In this document: positions 9,734 through 19,768 of the stretch, piece after piece
How the letters are laid out: each line of letters begins with the position of its first letter
Position numbering within the stretch: position 1 is the first letter of the stretch
Assembly: GCA_014843695.1 (NCBI GenBank)
Contig: CM026393.1
Coordinates: 8,930,740 to 8,994,739 of the forward strand
Length of the DNA stretch: 64,000 nt
Direction: 5' to 3'
Origin: Archivesica marissinica
Lineage: Eukaryota > Mollusca > Bivalvia > Venerida > Vesicomyidae
The notes under the pieces: model-generated
The model's input: only the letters and a program-made list of their open reading frames with translations
Databases searched by the model: none
What the model was told of the DNA's origin: nothing
Translations under genes and position numbers: made by a program

Positions 9734-10912
9734 ATGGCAGATATTGATATGGATGATTTCGTACACGATGATGATGTAGAAGATGATGTAGAAGACACCT
9801 ATGATACCGGTATGTTGCCTGGCGGGACGCAGGCGTACGAAAATGTCACTCCTGGGGGGGCCATCGGGCCTCTTAGTCAGGAACTGCTCGGATCCGCCGT
9901 AGATGCCTACTACGGCGAACTGGCAGAAAAAGGCATGGTCCCGTCGGTTTGCCGTGACTACTCCAAGTTTGAATTGAATCGGTACGGTAGATTGCACCTG
10001 AAATCCGCCTCTAACATCGAGATTGTCAATGCCCGCACCGGCGAGCCACTCTCATTAAATACCATTGCCGGGAAGCGAGGTGGCGGCCAAATCATCAGAG
10101 ACGAGCTTGGATTCACGGATTGGGTGCGAGGTAAAACAATTATATCCGCCCGGGCAGTAGAGGCCCTCCATGCAGCTACCACTGAGCTAGGTGGTTGAAG
10201 CAGACAAAATAGAAACAGTTGAACTCAACGAGATCCCGCAAGTCGCCACTGATGCTATTCGCACAGTGGAGACGACGTTCACCGATAATCAGATAGAAGA
10301 CATACTCAGCACAATGGATGATCCGCCGTTAAACCTTCGTGAACTCCGCGGGCTTAATAAAACCATGCAGACGGTCCGGGGCGAGCTAACCAACAACCTT
10401 GCCAGACTAACGGAGCTCGATAAACATATAGCGCTAGAAAACAGAAAACTAGAAGAGGCTGAACCGGAAGATAGGGAGCGGATCACTGAACGCCTGCGGG
10501 GGTTGCAGGATGAAAGAGCAGCCCGCTTGGAGGCCGCCTCTGCCAACCGGGAGGCGCTCCGTACACAAATCAATCGGATCCGCGAAACTATATCACGGGT
10601 CCTCCATGAGGACACCACGCTCGGCGAGCGTCTTCGCACGTTGTCATTGTTGCTGCGGGGGCCGCTGCAGCGGTTCCCGCTAAGGAGGGCATCAAGGAGT
10701 GGGCTAAAAAGGTGTTGAAATATTTTGGTAGGGCACTGGCAAAACTCGCCGGAAAGGCTGCGGCAGCGCTTCCTGGCATTATCGGTGGCATTGCCTCCTG
10801 GCTCCTCACCTTCTTGAGCAAGACGGCGGGGTGGCTCTCAGAAAATATATGGGCACTGGTCGTTGCCGTCGGCGGGCTACTGTATGTTGCAGCCTGGCGC
10901 GGCCTAGGTTAG
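9734..10912 (+). pseudogene. Virus-like gene in three frames: acidic N-terminus, coiled coil, C-terminal membrane region
   Basis: An open frame from the ATG at 9734 to 10198 has a strongly acidic start (MADIDMDDFVHDDDVEDD). It is followed at 10191 by a second frame without an ATG that overlaps the first stop by 8 bp. That frame encodes a long charged coiled coil (about 10340-10640, Glu/Arg/Leu heptads). A third frame, also lacking an ATG, carries an Ala/Gly/Trp-rich hydrophobic tail ending at 10912. The absence of starts for parts two and three and their collinear order suggest one gene broken near 10190 and again near 10630-10700, perhaps with a small deletion at the second site. Probably a minor virion protein; function unknown. 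Confidence 0.55.
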
Positions 10913-10919
10913 TACATTA

Positions 10920-12275
10920 CTAGGGTAATAGCCAAAGAATTGCCAACCCTGAGATGACGCCAACCACAATGAGCGCATTTATCTCATCTTCATGCTGTTC
11001 TTCATCAGTCATTCCCGTGGGAACCGCTGCCGGTGGGCCTGGTTCCGGCTCGGCAATCTTTTGATGAAGCGGACCGGCAGAGAAGCTCCCGTGAGTTGTT
11101 GGTATGACAGCCACCCCGTTGACATCGTCATTGCGACCTAAGGACAGGTTGGAGCTAGCTATCACGATTTCATTGTTGTATCCGGCCTGATGACCGATTC
11201 GCAGCAACATGTCGCTCGGTGCCATGTAGAGGCTGTGGCCGAAGACGAAATCTACCTGACTCTTCGCATACTGAAGAACGTCTTGGTACCGCACGATTGT
11301 CGATGGGATGTCCACCGGGGAGTTTATGGCGTCCTCGACATTCGCTAGAAACTGCTTCTGTGCGTCAAATGCCGTGCCAACTCCCACGATGCAGGACCTC
11401 GTCTGTGACTGGGCTCCCAGGAGAGCCCAGACATAGGTCCGGATTGAATCATTCAGGCGGGAAACACCGGCCCGGGTGAACCCGTTCGACTTATCTAACA
11501 CAAATGTGCTCCAGGCGCCGTCTACGCCCGGATCCTGCAGAATATGATCAATATGAGCTTTCACCGGAGGAGCGTAATATGCTTTAGCTAGGAAAGGCGT
11601 ATGAAACTCACCGGGGACCTCAGGACTGAAGGTCGCCGACGACCGATCTAAATTACCGACATTGACCGATAATATTTGTGCGTGGTCTGCCATGCTCGTC
11701 CGCGCCCTCGTGCTGTGACTTAGGGTGTAGACATCACCGAGCCCGTTGTTGTTCTGGTAGCTCTTCTGCCGCCAGTCGGTCATCGGACTCACGTCAAACT
11801 CTGCGCATATCCGCTCATAGGCCCGTCTGTCGTACGTATTTGAGAAGGGATCGAAATTATTATCCTGCGGTAGCGAGACTCGTAATTCGTCTAAAATCCT
11901 CCTAATAGTATAGTAGACGTGGAAGATATAGACCGATTGCATCAGCGGTTCGTTTTGGGCACCTACACCATTCAGATGGTCTTCGAACGACACACCGCAA
12001 CCGGTCGTGGCACACCACATGGCGAAGTTGAGCTGATTCTGCCAAAACTGCATCAGTGTGTTGTTCCAAGCCTGCGCCACGGTGTCCGTCTTGACAGGAG
12101 GTAGCCTGTATGTTCGCCAGATATTCGTAACCTCGGTGTAGAAGACCTCGTTCGGGCCGACCGTGATCATCAGGGTGGTTAGGTTCACGTCATCAAGCTG
12201 GCGTTTATATACACCGCCGGTTTTATAAGTAACCGAAGGATTATAGCCGAAAGTTCTATTTAAAGTATTAGCCAT
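10920..12275 (-). CDS. 451-aa virus-like structural protein with C-terminal membrane anchor
   Basis: An intact frame from ATG at 12275. Most of the protein is a soluble mixed alpha/beta domain. Near the C-terminus a Pro/Glu-rich linker (EPEPGPPAAVPTG) leads to a single hydrophobic span (INALIVVGVISGLAILWLLP). A tail-anchored arrangement would suit a virion membrane-associated or vertex protein. It converges with the preceding plus-strand gene (7 bp between stops) and diverges from the next plus-strand gene with 14 bp between starts. I recognise no named domain. It has no break, unlike several neighbours. Confidence 0.65.
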   Translation of the reverse strand: MANTLNRTFGYNPSVTYKTGGVYKRQLDDVNLTTLMITVGPNEVFYTEVTNIWRTYRLPPVKTDTVAQAWNNTLMQFWQNQLNFAMWCATTGCGVSFEDHLNGVGAQNEPLMQSVYIFHVYYTIRRILDELRVSLPQDNNFDPFSNTYDRRAYERICAEFDVSPMTDWRQKSYQNNNGLGDVYTLSHSTRARTSMADHAQILSVNVGNLDRSSATFSPEVPGEFHTPFLAKAYYAPPVKAHIDHILQDPGVDGAWSTFVLDKSNGFTRAGVSRLNDSIRTYVWALLGAQSQTRSCIVGVGTAFDAQKQFLANVEDAINSPVDIPSTIVRYQDVLQYAKSQVDFVFGHSLYMAPSDMLLRIGHQAGYNNEIVIASSNLSLGRNDDVNGVAVIPTTHGSFSAGPLHQKIAEPEPGPPAAVPTGMTDEEQHEDEINALIVVGVISGLAILWLLP

Positions 12276-12289
12276 ATTTTATTATAACT
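12276..12289. promoter_or_regulatory. 14-bp divergent intergenic region
   Basis: The 14 bases between the starts at 12275 (minus) and 12290 (plus) are almost pure A/T (atattttattata-like). This is both a likely bidirectional start region and the point where base composition changes from GC-balanced to AT-rich. Confidence 0.4.
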
Positions 12290-12976
12290 ATGTTTCAAAC
12301 AATCACCGATGTTCAAAGGGGTGAGGCCACAAGCCTCCAACAATATATTGATAACCGCGGCGGGGATCTACGCGTTGGCCTTAGATCAATAACACTTACG
12401 GTCGGTTGGTATAATACGATCATAAACGAAGGATTTGGGTACCTAAAAGAGGGTACTATAGTCACGGTAAAATTATCACCGGGTTTATGGAATTTCGAGG
12501 ACTTACAAACATTTATAGATACAGAATTTACAGTCTTCGCGAGTATCAGCATTTGTAAATCTAATGGAATCGCAACCCTAAATGTCAAACGCGAAAAAAT
12601 AACTATGACACCTGGTATGTGTGACATACTAGGTATATTTAAAACGTATAACGCTAATAAAGGTTGGTTGGAACCCGGTATATACGTCGGCGAAAAACCG
12701 GTAAGTTTTGCCTTAACTAAAACTATTCGAGTGCACTTAGAACAATTAAATATGTCGTATAACGTATGTGATGGAGCTCCGAGTACACTCCTTAAGATAA
12801 TAGACGCGGGAAATGCTTTCTTCGGGGAACCCGTTGTTATAGATTATCCTAATCCAGAATTCAAACATTTGGAACGCGGTTGTATTAACGAATTGGATAT
12901 TACTATCAGAGATGATAACGGAAGAAAGTTAGACAATCACGAATTTCCGATCTCCGTAGTACTCGAAGTAAAATGA
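12290..12976 (+). CDS. Capsid-like (penton or minor capsid) protein, AT-rich block
   Basis: 228 residues from ATG at 12290. Predicted mostly beta. The C-terminal segment INELDITIRDDNGRKLDNHE resembles the last strands of small capsid or penton-like proteins of integrated DNA viruses in invertebrates; this is pattern recognition, not alignment. It is the first of three plus-strand genes whose base use is clearly more AT-rich than the block before 12275. Codons such as TTA, ATA and AAA dominate. Its stop overlaps the next ATG by 4 bp (ATGA), as in a co-transcribed pair. Confidence 0.5.
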   Translation: MFQTITDVQRGEATSLQQYIDNRGGDLRVGLRSITLTVGWYNTIINEGFGYLKEGTIVTVKLSPGLWNFEDLQTFIDTEFTVFASISICKSNGIATLNVKREKITMTPGMCDILGIFKTYNANKGWLEPGIYVGEKPVSFALTKTIRVHLEQLNMSYNVCDGAPSTLLKIIDAGNAFFGEPVVIDYPNPEFKHLERGCINELDITIRDDNGRKLDNHEFPISVVLEVK

Positions 12977-13638
12977 GTATTTATGGGCCGGGTAGTCATA
13001 AAGAATATATTAAAGGTAACGGTAAATTAAATGATCTAGAAAAACGATTAAATAAATTTATAGCCATAACGTCGTCAAATATATTAGATAAATCCGAATC
13101 GGCTAAATTAAATAGTATAGAAAAACAATTAAACGGATTAGTTGCCGTAACGTCGACTATATTAAATAAACCCGATTCGGATACTCGTAAATTAAATGCC
13201 CTAGAAAAACACTTAGACGGATTAATTGCCGTAACGTCAACTATATTAAATAAACCTAAAAAAGATATTATTACTATATGGGCCGAGGAAAGGGATCCTT
13301 TACGCGATGTATTGGGATGGGCATTCGGTAATAGCGCTAATAATAAATATTCCGGATACCCTATGACTATAGCGGGTAGAATTTTACGCATGTCTATTTC
13401 TTCCATAAAAACTGGTAGCGGAGGCGATGGTTTAGATACGATTACGGTACATCCCGTAATTAACGGAATTACACAAAAAGAAAGTATTACAAAAATTAAG
13501 GACGTTCGATCGGCGTATATAGTTTTTGCTAATCCTATTGAAGTGATGGCGGGTAATGTTATAAACTTTGTAACGACTTCGGCTAGACCGTTAGACGCTA
13601 TTAGTGTTGTAGCTATAATAGTTGAACTAGATTTATAA
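12973..13638 (+). CDS. Fibre-like virion protein with repeated shaft and C-terminal knob
   Basis: 221 residues. After 17 residues come three near-identical units of 26-28 residues (about 18-44, 45-72, 73-98), each of the form KLN..EK.L...A.TS.IL.K, which look like a helical trimeric shaft. Residues 99-221 form a beta-rich, Gly/Asn/Thr-rich globular domain beginning ITIWAEERDPL. A repeated shaft plus a knob is the layout of adenovirus- and phage-type fibres used to bind host cells; the role here is inference. It overlaps the preceding gene by 4 bp. The frame is intact and shares the AT-rich codon use of its neighbours. Confidence 0.6.
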   Translation: MSIYGPGSHKEYIKGNGKLNDLEKRLNKFIAITSSNILDKSESAKLNSIEKQLNGLVAVTSTILNKPDSDTRKLNALEKHLDGLIAVTSTILNKPKKDIITIWAEERDPLRDVLGWAFGNSANNKYSGYPMTIAGRILRMSISSIKTGSGGDGLDTITVHPVINGITQKESITKIKDVRSAYIVFANPIEVMAGNVINFVTTSARPLDAISVVAIIVELDL

Positions 13639-13659
13639 TATGAAAGAGTAAAACAAAAG

Positions 13660-14254
13660 ATGGCGTTATACCCAACTATACCTATAACGGAAGAGATTAA
13701 TGTAGATCCCTCGATTTTTAGAATGGGGAGAATCGTAGAGATTCAAACCTTACTACATAACGAACGTAATAATCGGGTAACTATATCTAAAAAATATAAA
13801 CGATTAGCGAATATCGTCGAAGGAGCTAATACAATATTCGCTACGGGTTCTATAGTTAGCGGAGTCGGAAGCGTTACTATAACAACGACGATCGTAGGAA
13901 CTCCGATAGCTATAGGATTGGGTGTAGCTGCCGCGGCTAGCGGACTTTTATGCATGGTAGGAAGAAAAGTCGTACGCCATCTAGAAAATAAAAGTAAAAA
14001 ACACGATCGTATAGCGATTGCCGCCCAATCTAAGAAAAACAGTATCGATCTCATAATAAGCGAAGCTATTCGGGATAACGTAATATCTGACCCCGAATTT
14101 AAAATAGTATGCGAAGAATGGGATCGATACCAATCCTTAAAAGAGGATTATCCGAACTAAATGTAGAGCATCTCCCGATGTATTATCGAAGGCCAACATC
14201 GATAAATTAATCGCTGACGGTAGATCGGACGAGAGAAAAAAAGTGTTAAAATAA
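13660..14254 (+). pseudogene. Small protein with paired hydrophobic helices, frame-broken near its 3' end
   Basis: The frame starts at ATG 13660 and stops at 14160 (166 residues). A basic N-terminal region is followed by two Gly/Ala/Ile/Val-rich hydrophobic segments (about 57-75 and 79-97), then a basic charged tail. Past the stop, a shifted frame stays open to 14254 with similar codon use and a helical, charged composition. This suggests a single-base shift near 14148 truncated the original protein. I recall similar proteins as widespread hypothetical proteins in cnidarian and mollusc genomes; unverified. A membrane-active or virion membrane role is possible. Confidence 0.5.
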
Positions 14255-15260
14255 CTAAGCGCGTAGTGTGTTTATGTATGTGGGGAGGTCCTCTCGAACG
14301 TGAAAGTCCTCCCAATTACACGCCTCGAGCAATCCCTAGTGCTCCAGAATATTAAACATTTTCGACTTAAGGGGAAAAAAAGGGTTCTTAAATAATATCT
14401 CTTATATTAGAAATATTATTTAAGAATCTTTTTTTTTTGCGTTGATTACGTTATTTTTTTACAATATTATTTACATTATTTTTTACGAGGAAGTAGATGC
14501 AAGTTACTTTTACGGAACATAATTAAATGAACCTTACAATAAAATAGATAACAACTTTTACCACAAACTTGGTTAGTACCAACCCATTTACGCCGACCAT
14601 CCATTATAATATCTATAAATATTAACTCTAATTAAAAGTCTTGAAACTTATTTGTCGGGGTCGAAGAGTGTCGTAAGAAATGAGTAAAATTTGTTGACAT
14701 TTCCGAGGGTATATTCTTCGATAACAATTTTAGGTCGATATTTGAACCCCCCAATTTCGATTATTTCCCGCACCATTTGACTATAGCGCTCGATTTTTCG
14801 ACACAAGTTTACCACTCACTCCGTTAACTCACTTCCCCCTTTAAATGGACCATTTGACTAGACTAGGGCTTTCCATTTTGTAGTACGGATTCGAACGGCT
14901 CGTCCTTTTATGTCCGATTGATATTCGCCCTTTTTTATACCCGATTGATATTCGCTCGTCAGCGGATGGTGAGAGCTGCGTTGGCGCCCGGGGTTACGAC
15001 CAAAAGGCTTAATAATCATTGAGATTCACCCCCGACAGGTAAGTGGTTTGTCATTTCTTTTTTGGCACGTAGTGTCTGAGAGCCCTGGGCCGGCGAGGGT
15101 TGTGGTCCGTCCCCTGGCTCATATATGGGTGTTTTTTGGCTGTCTGAAATGGGGCTGGGAGCCTCCTCGGCCCAAATTAAGAGGTCTGTTCACCCGGAAC
15201 ATGGAGGGAGGGCTCAACGTGGGGCGCCGAGGCTCCCATTTATTTTGTTACTCACCCCCC
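14255..15260. other. Region without a recognised gene, probable right edge of virus-like element
   Basis: AT-rich at first, with the hairpin at 14385, then a short direct repeat (CCGATTGATATTCGC near 14913 and 14941). From about 15050 it is GC-richer with mononucleotide runs and an imperfect inverted pair GGGAGCCTC/GAGGCTCCC (about 15148-15238). No terminal inverted repeat matching a left end can be tested because the left end is in the gap. Confidence 0.5.
14385..14437 (+). terminator. Perfect 14-bp hairpin followed by a T run
   Basis: Arms TTCTTAAATAATAT (14385-14398) and its exact inverse (14413-14426) enclose a 14-nt loop, and about nine T follow. It lies about 130 bp after the last gene of the virus-like block. 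The shape is that of a transcription end signal or of a structure at an element end. Which of these it is cannot be told from sequence alone. Confidence 0.4.
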
Positions 15261-15263
15261 CTG

Positions 15264-15490
15264 CTTTGGGCTAGTACATTTATCTTTGGGCTAGTACATT
15301 TATCTTTGGGCGAGTACATTTATCTTTGGGCTAGTACATTTATCTTTGGGCTAGTACATTTATCTTTGGGCGAGTACATTTATCTTTGGGCTAGTACATT
15401 TATCTTGGGCTAGTACATTTATCTTTGGGCGAGTACATTTATCTTTGGGCTGATGCATTTATCTTTGGGCTAGTACATTTATCTTTGGCT
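15264..15490 (+). repeat. 20-bp satellite (forward orientation), about 11 copies
   Basis: Unit CTAGTACATTTATCTTTGGG, with a GAGTACATT variant. The same unit in reverse complement forms the large array at 36737-38440 in contig C, so the two contigs share this satellite family in opposite orientations. Confidence 0.95.
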
Positions 15491-16108
15491 GATGCATTTA
15501 ACTTTGCTGGGTATATATCACTTGGGCTGATGCATTTTAACTTGCCGGGTAATATCACTTTGGGCTGATGCATTTAACTTTTGCCGGTATATATCACTTT
15601 TGGGCTGATGCATTTACTTTGCCGGTATATATCACTTTGGGCTGATGCATTTACTTTGCCGGTATATATCACTTTGGGCTGATGCTTTACTTTGCCGGGT
15701 ATATATCACTTTGGGCTGATGCATTTAACTTTGCGGGTATATATCAATTTGGACTGATGCATTTAACTTTGCCGGTATATATCACTTTGGGCTGATGCAT
15801 TTAACTTTGCCGGGTATATATCACTTTGGGCTGATGCATTTAACTTTGCCGGGTATATATCACTTTGGGCTGATGCATTTAACTTTGCCGGGTATATATC
15901 ACTTTGGGCTGATGCATTTAACTTTGCCGGGTATATATCACTTTGGACTGATGCATTTAACTTTGCCGGGTATATATCACTTTGGGCTGATGCATTTAAC
16001 TTTGCCGGGTATATATCACTTTGGACTGATGCATTTAACTTTGCCGGGTATATATCACTGGGCTGATGCATTTAACTTTGCCGGGTATATATCACTTTGG
16101 GCTGATGC
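15490..16108 (+). repeat. 39-bp satellite array, about 16 copies
   Basis: Unit begins GGGCTGATGCATTTAACTTT and continues GCCGGGTATATATCACTTT. It grades out of the 20-bp array through hybrid units that combine GCTGATGCATTTA with TCTTTGGGC, so it probably evolved from it. The unit length is a multiple of three, which explains long open frames on both strands. Confidence 0.93.
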
Positions 16109-16149
16109 TGATGGAGTGTATTCTCTGTTTATACAAACAATTTTATGCA

Positions 16150-16340
16150 TGATTGCAAAACAAGTTCTTACAACATTAATTTAATTGTTATCAAGACCTC
16201 ATTCTTGAGTGAATTCATCGCCAGGAATTTGAAATTAAAATACCTTTGCCTGTGGGCACAATAGCAACGGCTACTGCTAGACTTCATCTCCGGACCTCTC
16301 ACACTTGAAGCCAATGCACTATCAGGACTTCCACTGTGCT
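16150..16340 (-). mobile_element. tRNA-derived SINE, family D, diverged copy
   Basis: An inverted copy of the SINE at 61465-61695. It has the shared 3' end (TTGCAAAACAAGTTCTTACAAC), a GGGCACAAT middle block and a degraded tRNA-like head near 16290-16340. No clean target duplication was found. Confidence 0.7.
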
Positions 16341-16454
16341 TATATACTGCCGTTGCATGAAACTCATACCTGCGCAAGTATTTGAAGGTCAGATTGAATG
16401 ATTTGGTAGATGGGACTTGGTCAAGTGACCTGTTTATGGCAATATCATTTTACT

Positions 16455-17150
16455 AGTATACTACTATATAGCAATACTTTGTTGTTTATACTAGGTATAT
16501 AGCAATACTTTGTTGATTATACTAGGTATATAGCAATACTTTGTTGTTTATACTATGTATATAGCTCTACTTTGTTGTTTATACTAGGTATATAGCTCTA
16601 CTTTGTTGTTTATACTAGGTATATAGCAATACTTTGTTGTTTATACTATGTATATAGCAATACTTTGTTGTTTATACTATGTATATAGTAATACTTTGTT
16701 GTTTATACTAGGTATATAGCAATACTTTGTTGTTTATACTATGTATATAGTAATACTTTGTTGTTTATTCTATGTATATAGCAATACTTTGTTGTTTATA
16801 CTATGTATATAGCAATACTTTGTTGTTTATACTATGTATATAGCAATACTTTGTTGTTTATACTATGTATATAGCAATATGTTGTTGTTTATACTAGGTA
16901 TATAGCAATACTTTGTTGTTTATACTAGGTATATAGCAATACTTTGTTGATTATACTAGGTATATAGCAATACTTTGTTGTTTATACTATGTATATAGTA
17001 ATACTTTGTTGTTTATACTAGGTATATAGCAATACTTTGTTGTTTATACTATGTATATAGTAATACTTTGTTGTTTATACTAGGTATATAGCAATACTTT
17101 GTTGTTTATACTAGGTATATAATAATACTTTTTGTTTATACTAGTAATAC
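16455..17150 (+). repeat. 31-bp satellite array, about 22 copies
   Basis: Unit AGGTATATAGCAATACTTTG then TTGTTTATACT. Single-base variants (aggtat/atgtat, gcaata/gctcta, gtaata) are spread along the array. It is unrelated in sequence to the 31-bp array of contig A. Confidence 0.95.
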
Positions 17151-17176
17151 TACATAGATTTAGCAATACTTTGTTA

Positions 17177-17640
17177 TTGTTACGTCGCACTATTGATCAT
17201 AACGTAACATTACAGAGTACCGCTGACGTGGCAGTTATTGTTATGTGGCACTATACATAATGTAACATTACAGAGTACCGCTGACGTGGCAGTTATTGTT
17301 ATGTGGCACTATACATAATGTAACATTACAGAGTACCGCTGACGTGGCAGTTATTGTTACGTTGCACTATACATAATGTAACATTACAGAGTACCGCTGA
17401 CGTGGCAGTTATTGTTATGTGGCACTATACATAATGTAACATTACAGAGTACCGCTGACGTGGCAGTTATTGTTACGTTGCACTATACATAATGTAACAT
17501 TACAGAGTACCGCTGATGTGGCAGTTATTGTTACGTTGCACTATACATAATGTAACATTACAGAGTACCGCTGACGTGGCAGTTATTGTTACGTTGCACT
17601 ATACATAATGTAACATTACAGAGTACCGCTGACATGGCAA
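17177..17640 (+). repeat. 58-bp tandem repeat, 8 copies
   Basis: Unit contains GTTATTGTTATGTGGCACTA and ACAGAGTACCGCTGACGTGG. Two variants (ATGTGGCAC and ACGTTGCAC) are interspersed. Confidence 0.93.
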
Positions 17641-17694
17641 TGAGCATATTGAATACTACGCTGGAGATGCAGAAAGCCAAGCTTGATGGTAGGA

Positions 17695-17770
17695 AATGTA
17701 TTCTTGTGTTTGTGTATTTTATGTTTATTTATTGTCGCTACTGGTTGCCATATGAGCGACACTTTCTGAA
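17695..17770 (-). mobile_element. SINE family B, 3'-end fragment
   Basis: The stretch TTTATGTTTATTTATTGTCG through CATATGAGCGACAC and AGAGATTA matches the inverted 3' end of the full SINEs at 45006-45290 and 51877-52172. The tRNA-like head is absent. Confidence 0.75.
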
Positions 17771-17892
17771 GAGATTACTGTAAAACATTAGATTTGTTTG
17801 CGAGCATTTATATTTCGCTAATTTTTGCAATCTAAAGTAGACCGCGAATTCCTGATTCCTGTGCATAATGTAGTTATATCTGAAAATATTTA

Positions 17893-18320
17893 CATTTATT
17901 GTTCTGTGCAAGTCAATAATAAATCAAACATAAGCATTCACCTTTATTGTTCTGTGCAAGTCAATAATAAATCAAACATAAGCATTCACCTTTATTGTTC
18001 TGTGCAAGTCAATAATAAATCAAACATAAGCATTCACCTTTATTGTTCTGTGCAAGTCAATAATAAATCAAACATAAGCATTCACCTTTATTGTTCTGTG
18101 CAAGTCAATAATAAATCAAACATAAGCATTCACCTTTATTGTTCTGTGCAAGTCAATAATAAATCAAACATAAGCATTCACCTTTATTGTTCTGTGCAAG
18201 TCAATAATAAATCAAACATAAGCATTCACCTTTATTGTTCTGTGCAAGTCAATAAGAAATCAAACATAAGCATTCACCTTTATTGTTCTGTGCAAGTCGA
18301 TAAGAAATCAAACATAATCA
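17893..18320 (+). repeat. 48-bp tandem repeat, 9 copies
   Basis: Unit TTTATTGTTCTGTGCAAGTC then AATAATAAATCAAACATAAGCATTCACC in sequence. Copies are nearly identical; the last two share AATAAGAAATC. The unit is a multiple of three and stop-free in one frame, giving a spurious open frame. Confidence 0.95.
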
Positions 18321-18390
18321 ATTACCTTGTTGTTATTCGTCTGCTGTTTGTGAAAATGCATACATGTACAAATAACATTGTAATACCGAT

Positions 18391-18650
18391 TGGCTGTCCG
18401 ATTAGCGCAGTTGTTAGTGCGTTCGCTTCTCACTAAGGCAACCAGGGATCGATCCTCGGACCGGGAAGTATGTGAGATGGTACGGTGGTCGCCAGATCGG
18501 ACAGGTAGGTTTTCTCCGCGTACTCCGGTTTCCTCCCACATGAATGACCACATATACGCTTTCATCTGCGCCAACGAGAGTGATTAATATAAGTTGTTAA
18601 AACTTGCTTCGCAATCGTAAAATAAATAAAGTTTAAACAAATAAAAGCTG
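18391..18650 (+). mobile_element. tRNA-derived SINE, family A, near full length
   Basis: The head has an A-box-like TTAGCGCAGTTGTTAGTGCG and a B-box-like GGGATCGATCCTC (18444-18456). The body includes GTACTCCGGTTTCCTCCCAC, a motif I associate with conserved cores of invertebrate SINEs. The 3' end ATATAAGTTG...CTTGCTTCGCAATCG precedes an AAATAAA tail. The 3' end is shared with family D, so both may use the same LINE partner. Confidence 0.85.
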
Positions 18651-19768
18651 TCTTAGTTGAAACATACTTTATATCAAGGCTACATGTATACTATTGAATC
18701 AAGGCGCCGGAAATGGGTTTATATGATACGTGCTAGGCTCCTGTACGGGAGAATGAAAGTTTTCACAAATCTCGAAAGTCAATAAAACAGACAATTAATT
18801 AGGGAATCTGCTAATGAAGCTATTGTGTGAGCATGTTGATTTGCACTAGGTATCCCAGCTAAAAAATTCAGAGGTGAAAAGAAGAAAACAAAGAATGCCA
18901 TGTGAAAGCCACTGTGATTTGATGAACAACACAATTTATTGCATGTAAATCGGTTAAGTGGTTACAAAATTATAACATTTTAAAGATGAACATATACGGC
19001 GTGTAAAATAGCATGTAAAAAATTCATTTTTTGTCACTTTTAACCTCGGACACACAAAAAACTGCAATACATAAACTACTGCAAACATCATTTCCTAAAT
19101 GTACATAATTTTATCTATCTATTTGAGTAGAAATATACCTGTCAGCATAATATTTCTTAAATTTTTTTTCTTTCAAAAATTAACCGGGGACTTAAAAAAT
19201 ACTGACCAAACTGGCACTACTTGCACTTTTAACACTAGTGTAATATAAAAAATAATCCACTCAGAATGCCCAAATTATGTGTTTTTCCTCAGGTTGTATG
19301 CATAGAAATTGCTCATTTTTTTCTGGTTTTGACACGTCCCTATTTTTTATTAAAATCCACCCGTTTTGAGTGAAAGGAGTGCAATTTACCGGTTGTCCGA
19401 AGATGGCGAAAACGACGAGAACCTGTAATATTACTCAAACATTGAAAAGTCATAACTCAGAAACTACTTGAGATACAGTTGTCATATTTTGAGACAGTAT
19501 TACCCTGCATATTCTTAATGAGATGCAATAAGCATATGGGTCACATCTTCATTATTATGTGAGGGAGTTGTATGCAGATTTAGAAAAAAACATCAATATG
19601 ACAATTTTTGATAAATGTCCAACAACAATATTGGCGAGTCACCTTACTGATAATCATACATAATATGCACACACTATAATCTACATACAAGATTATCAGG
19701 TGAGTTTGCAAGTCACACGACTAGTACTAGTATCCTAAAGTTTTGAGCAAAAGTCACACAATCAAAAT
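18650..19768. other. AT-rich region without recognised genes
   Basis: No tandem repeat or convincing exon is seen. It lies downstream of the transposase-like gene and may contain its 3' untranslated region or transposon end. Confidence 0.5.

Noticed and set aside
9697..9798. Upstream extension of the capsid frame with a Ser-rich start
   Set aside because: It overlaps the divergent acidic-protein gene and is the antisense of its Asp codons; the ATG at 9696 gives a normal capsid start.
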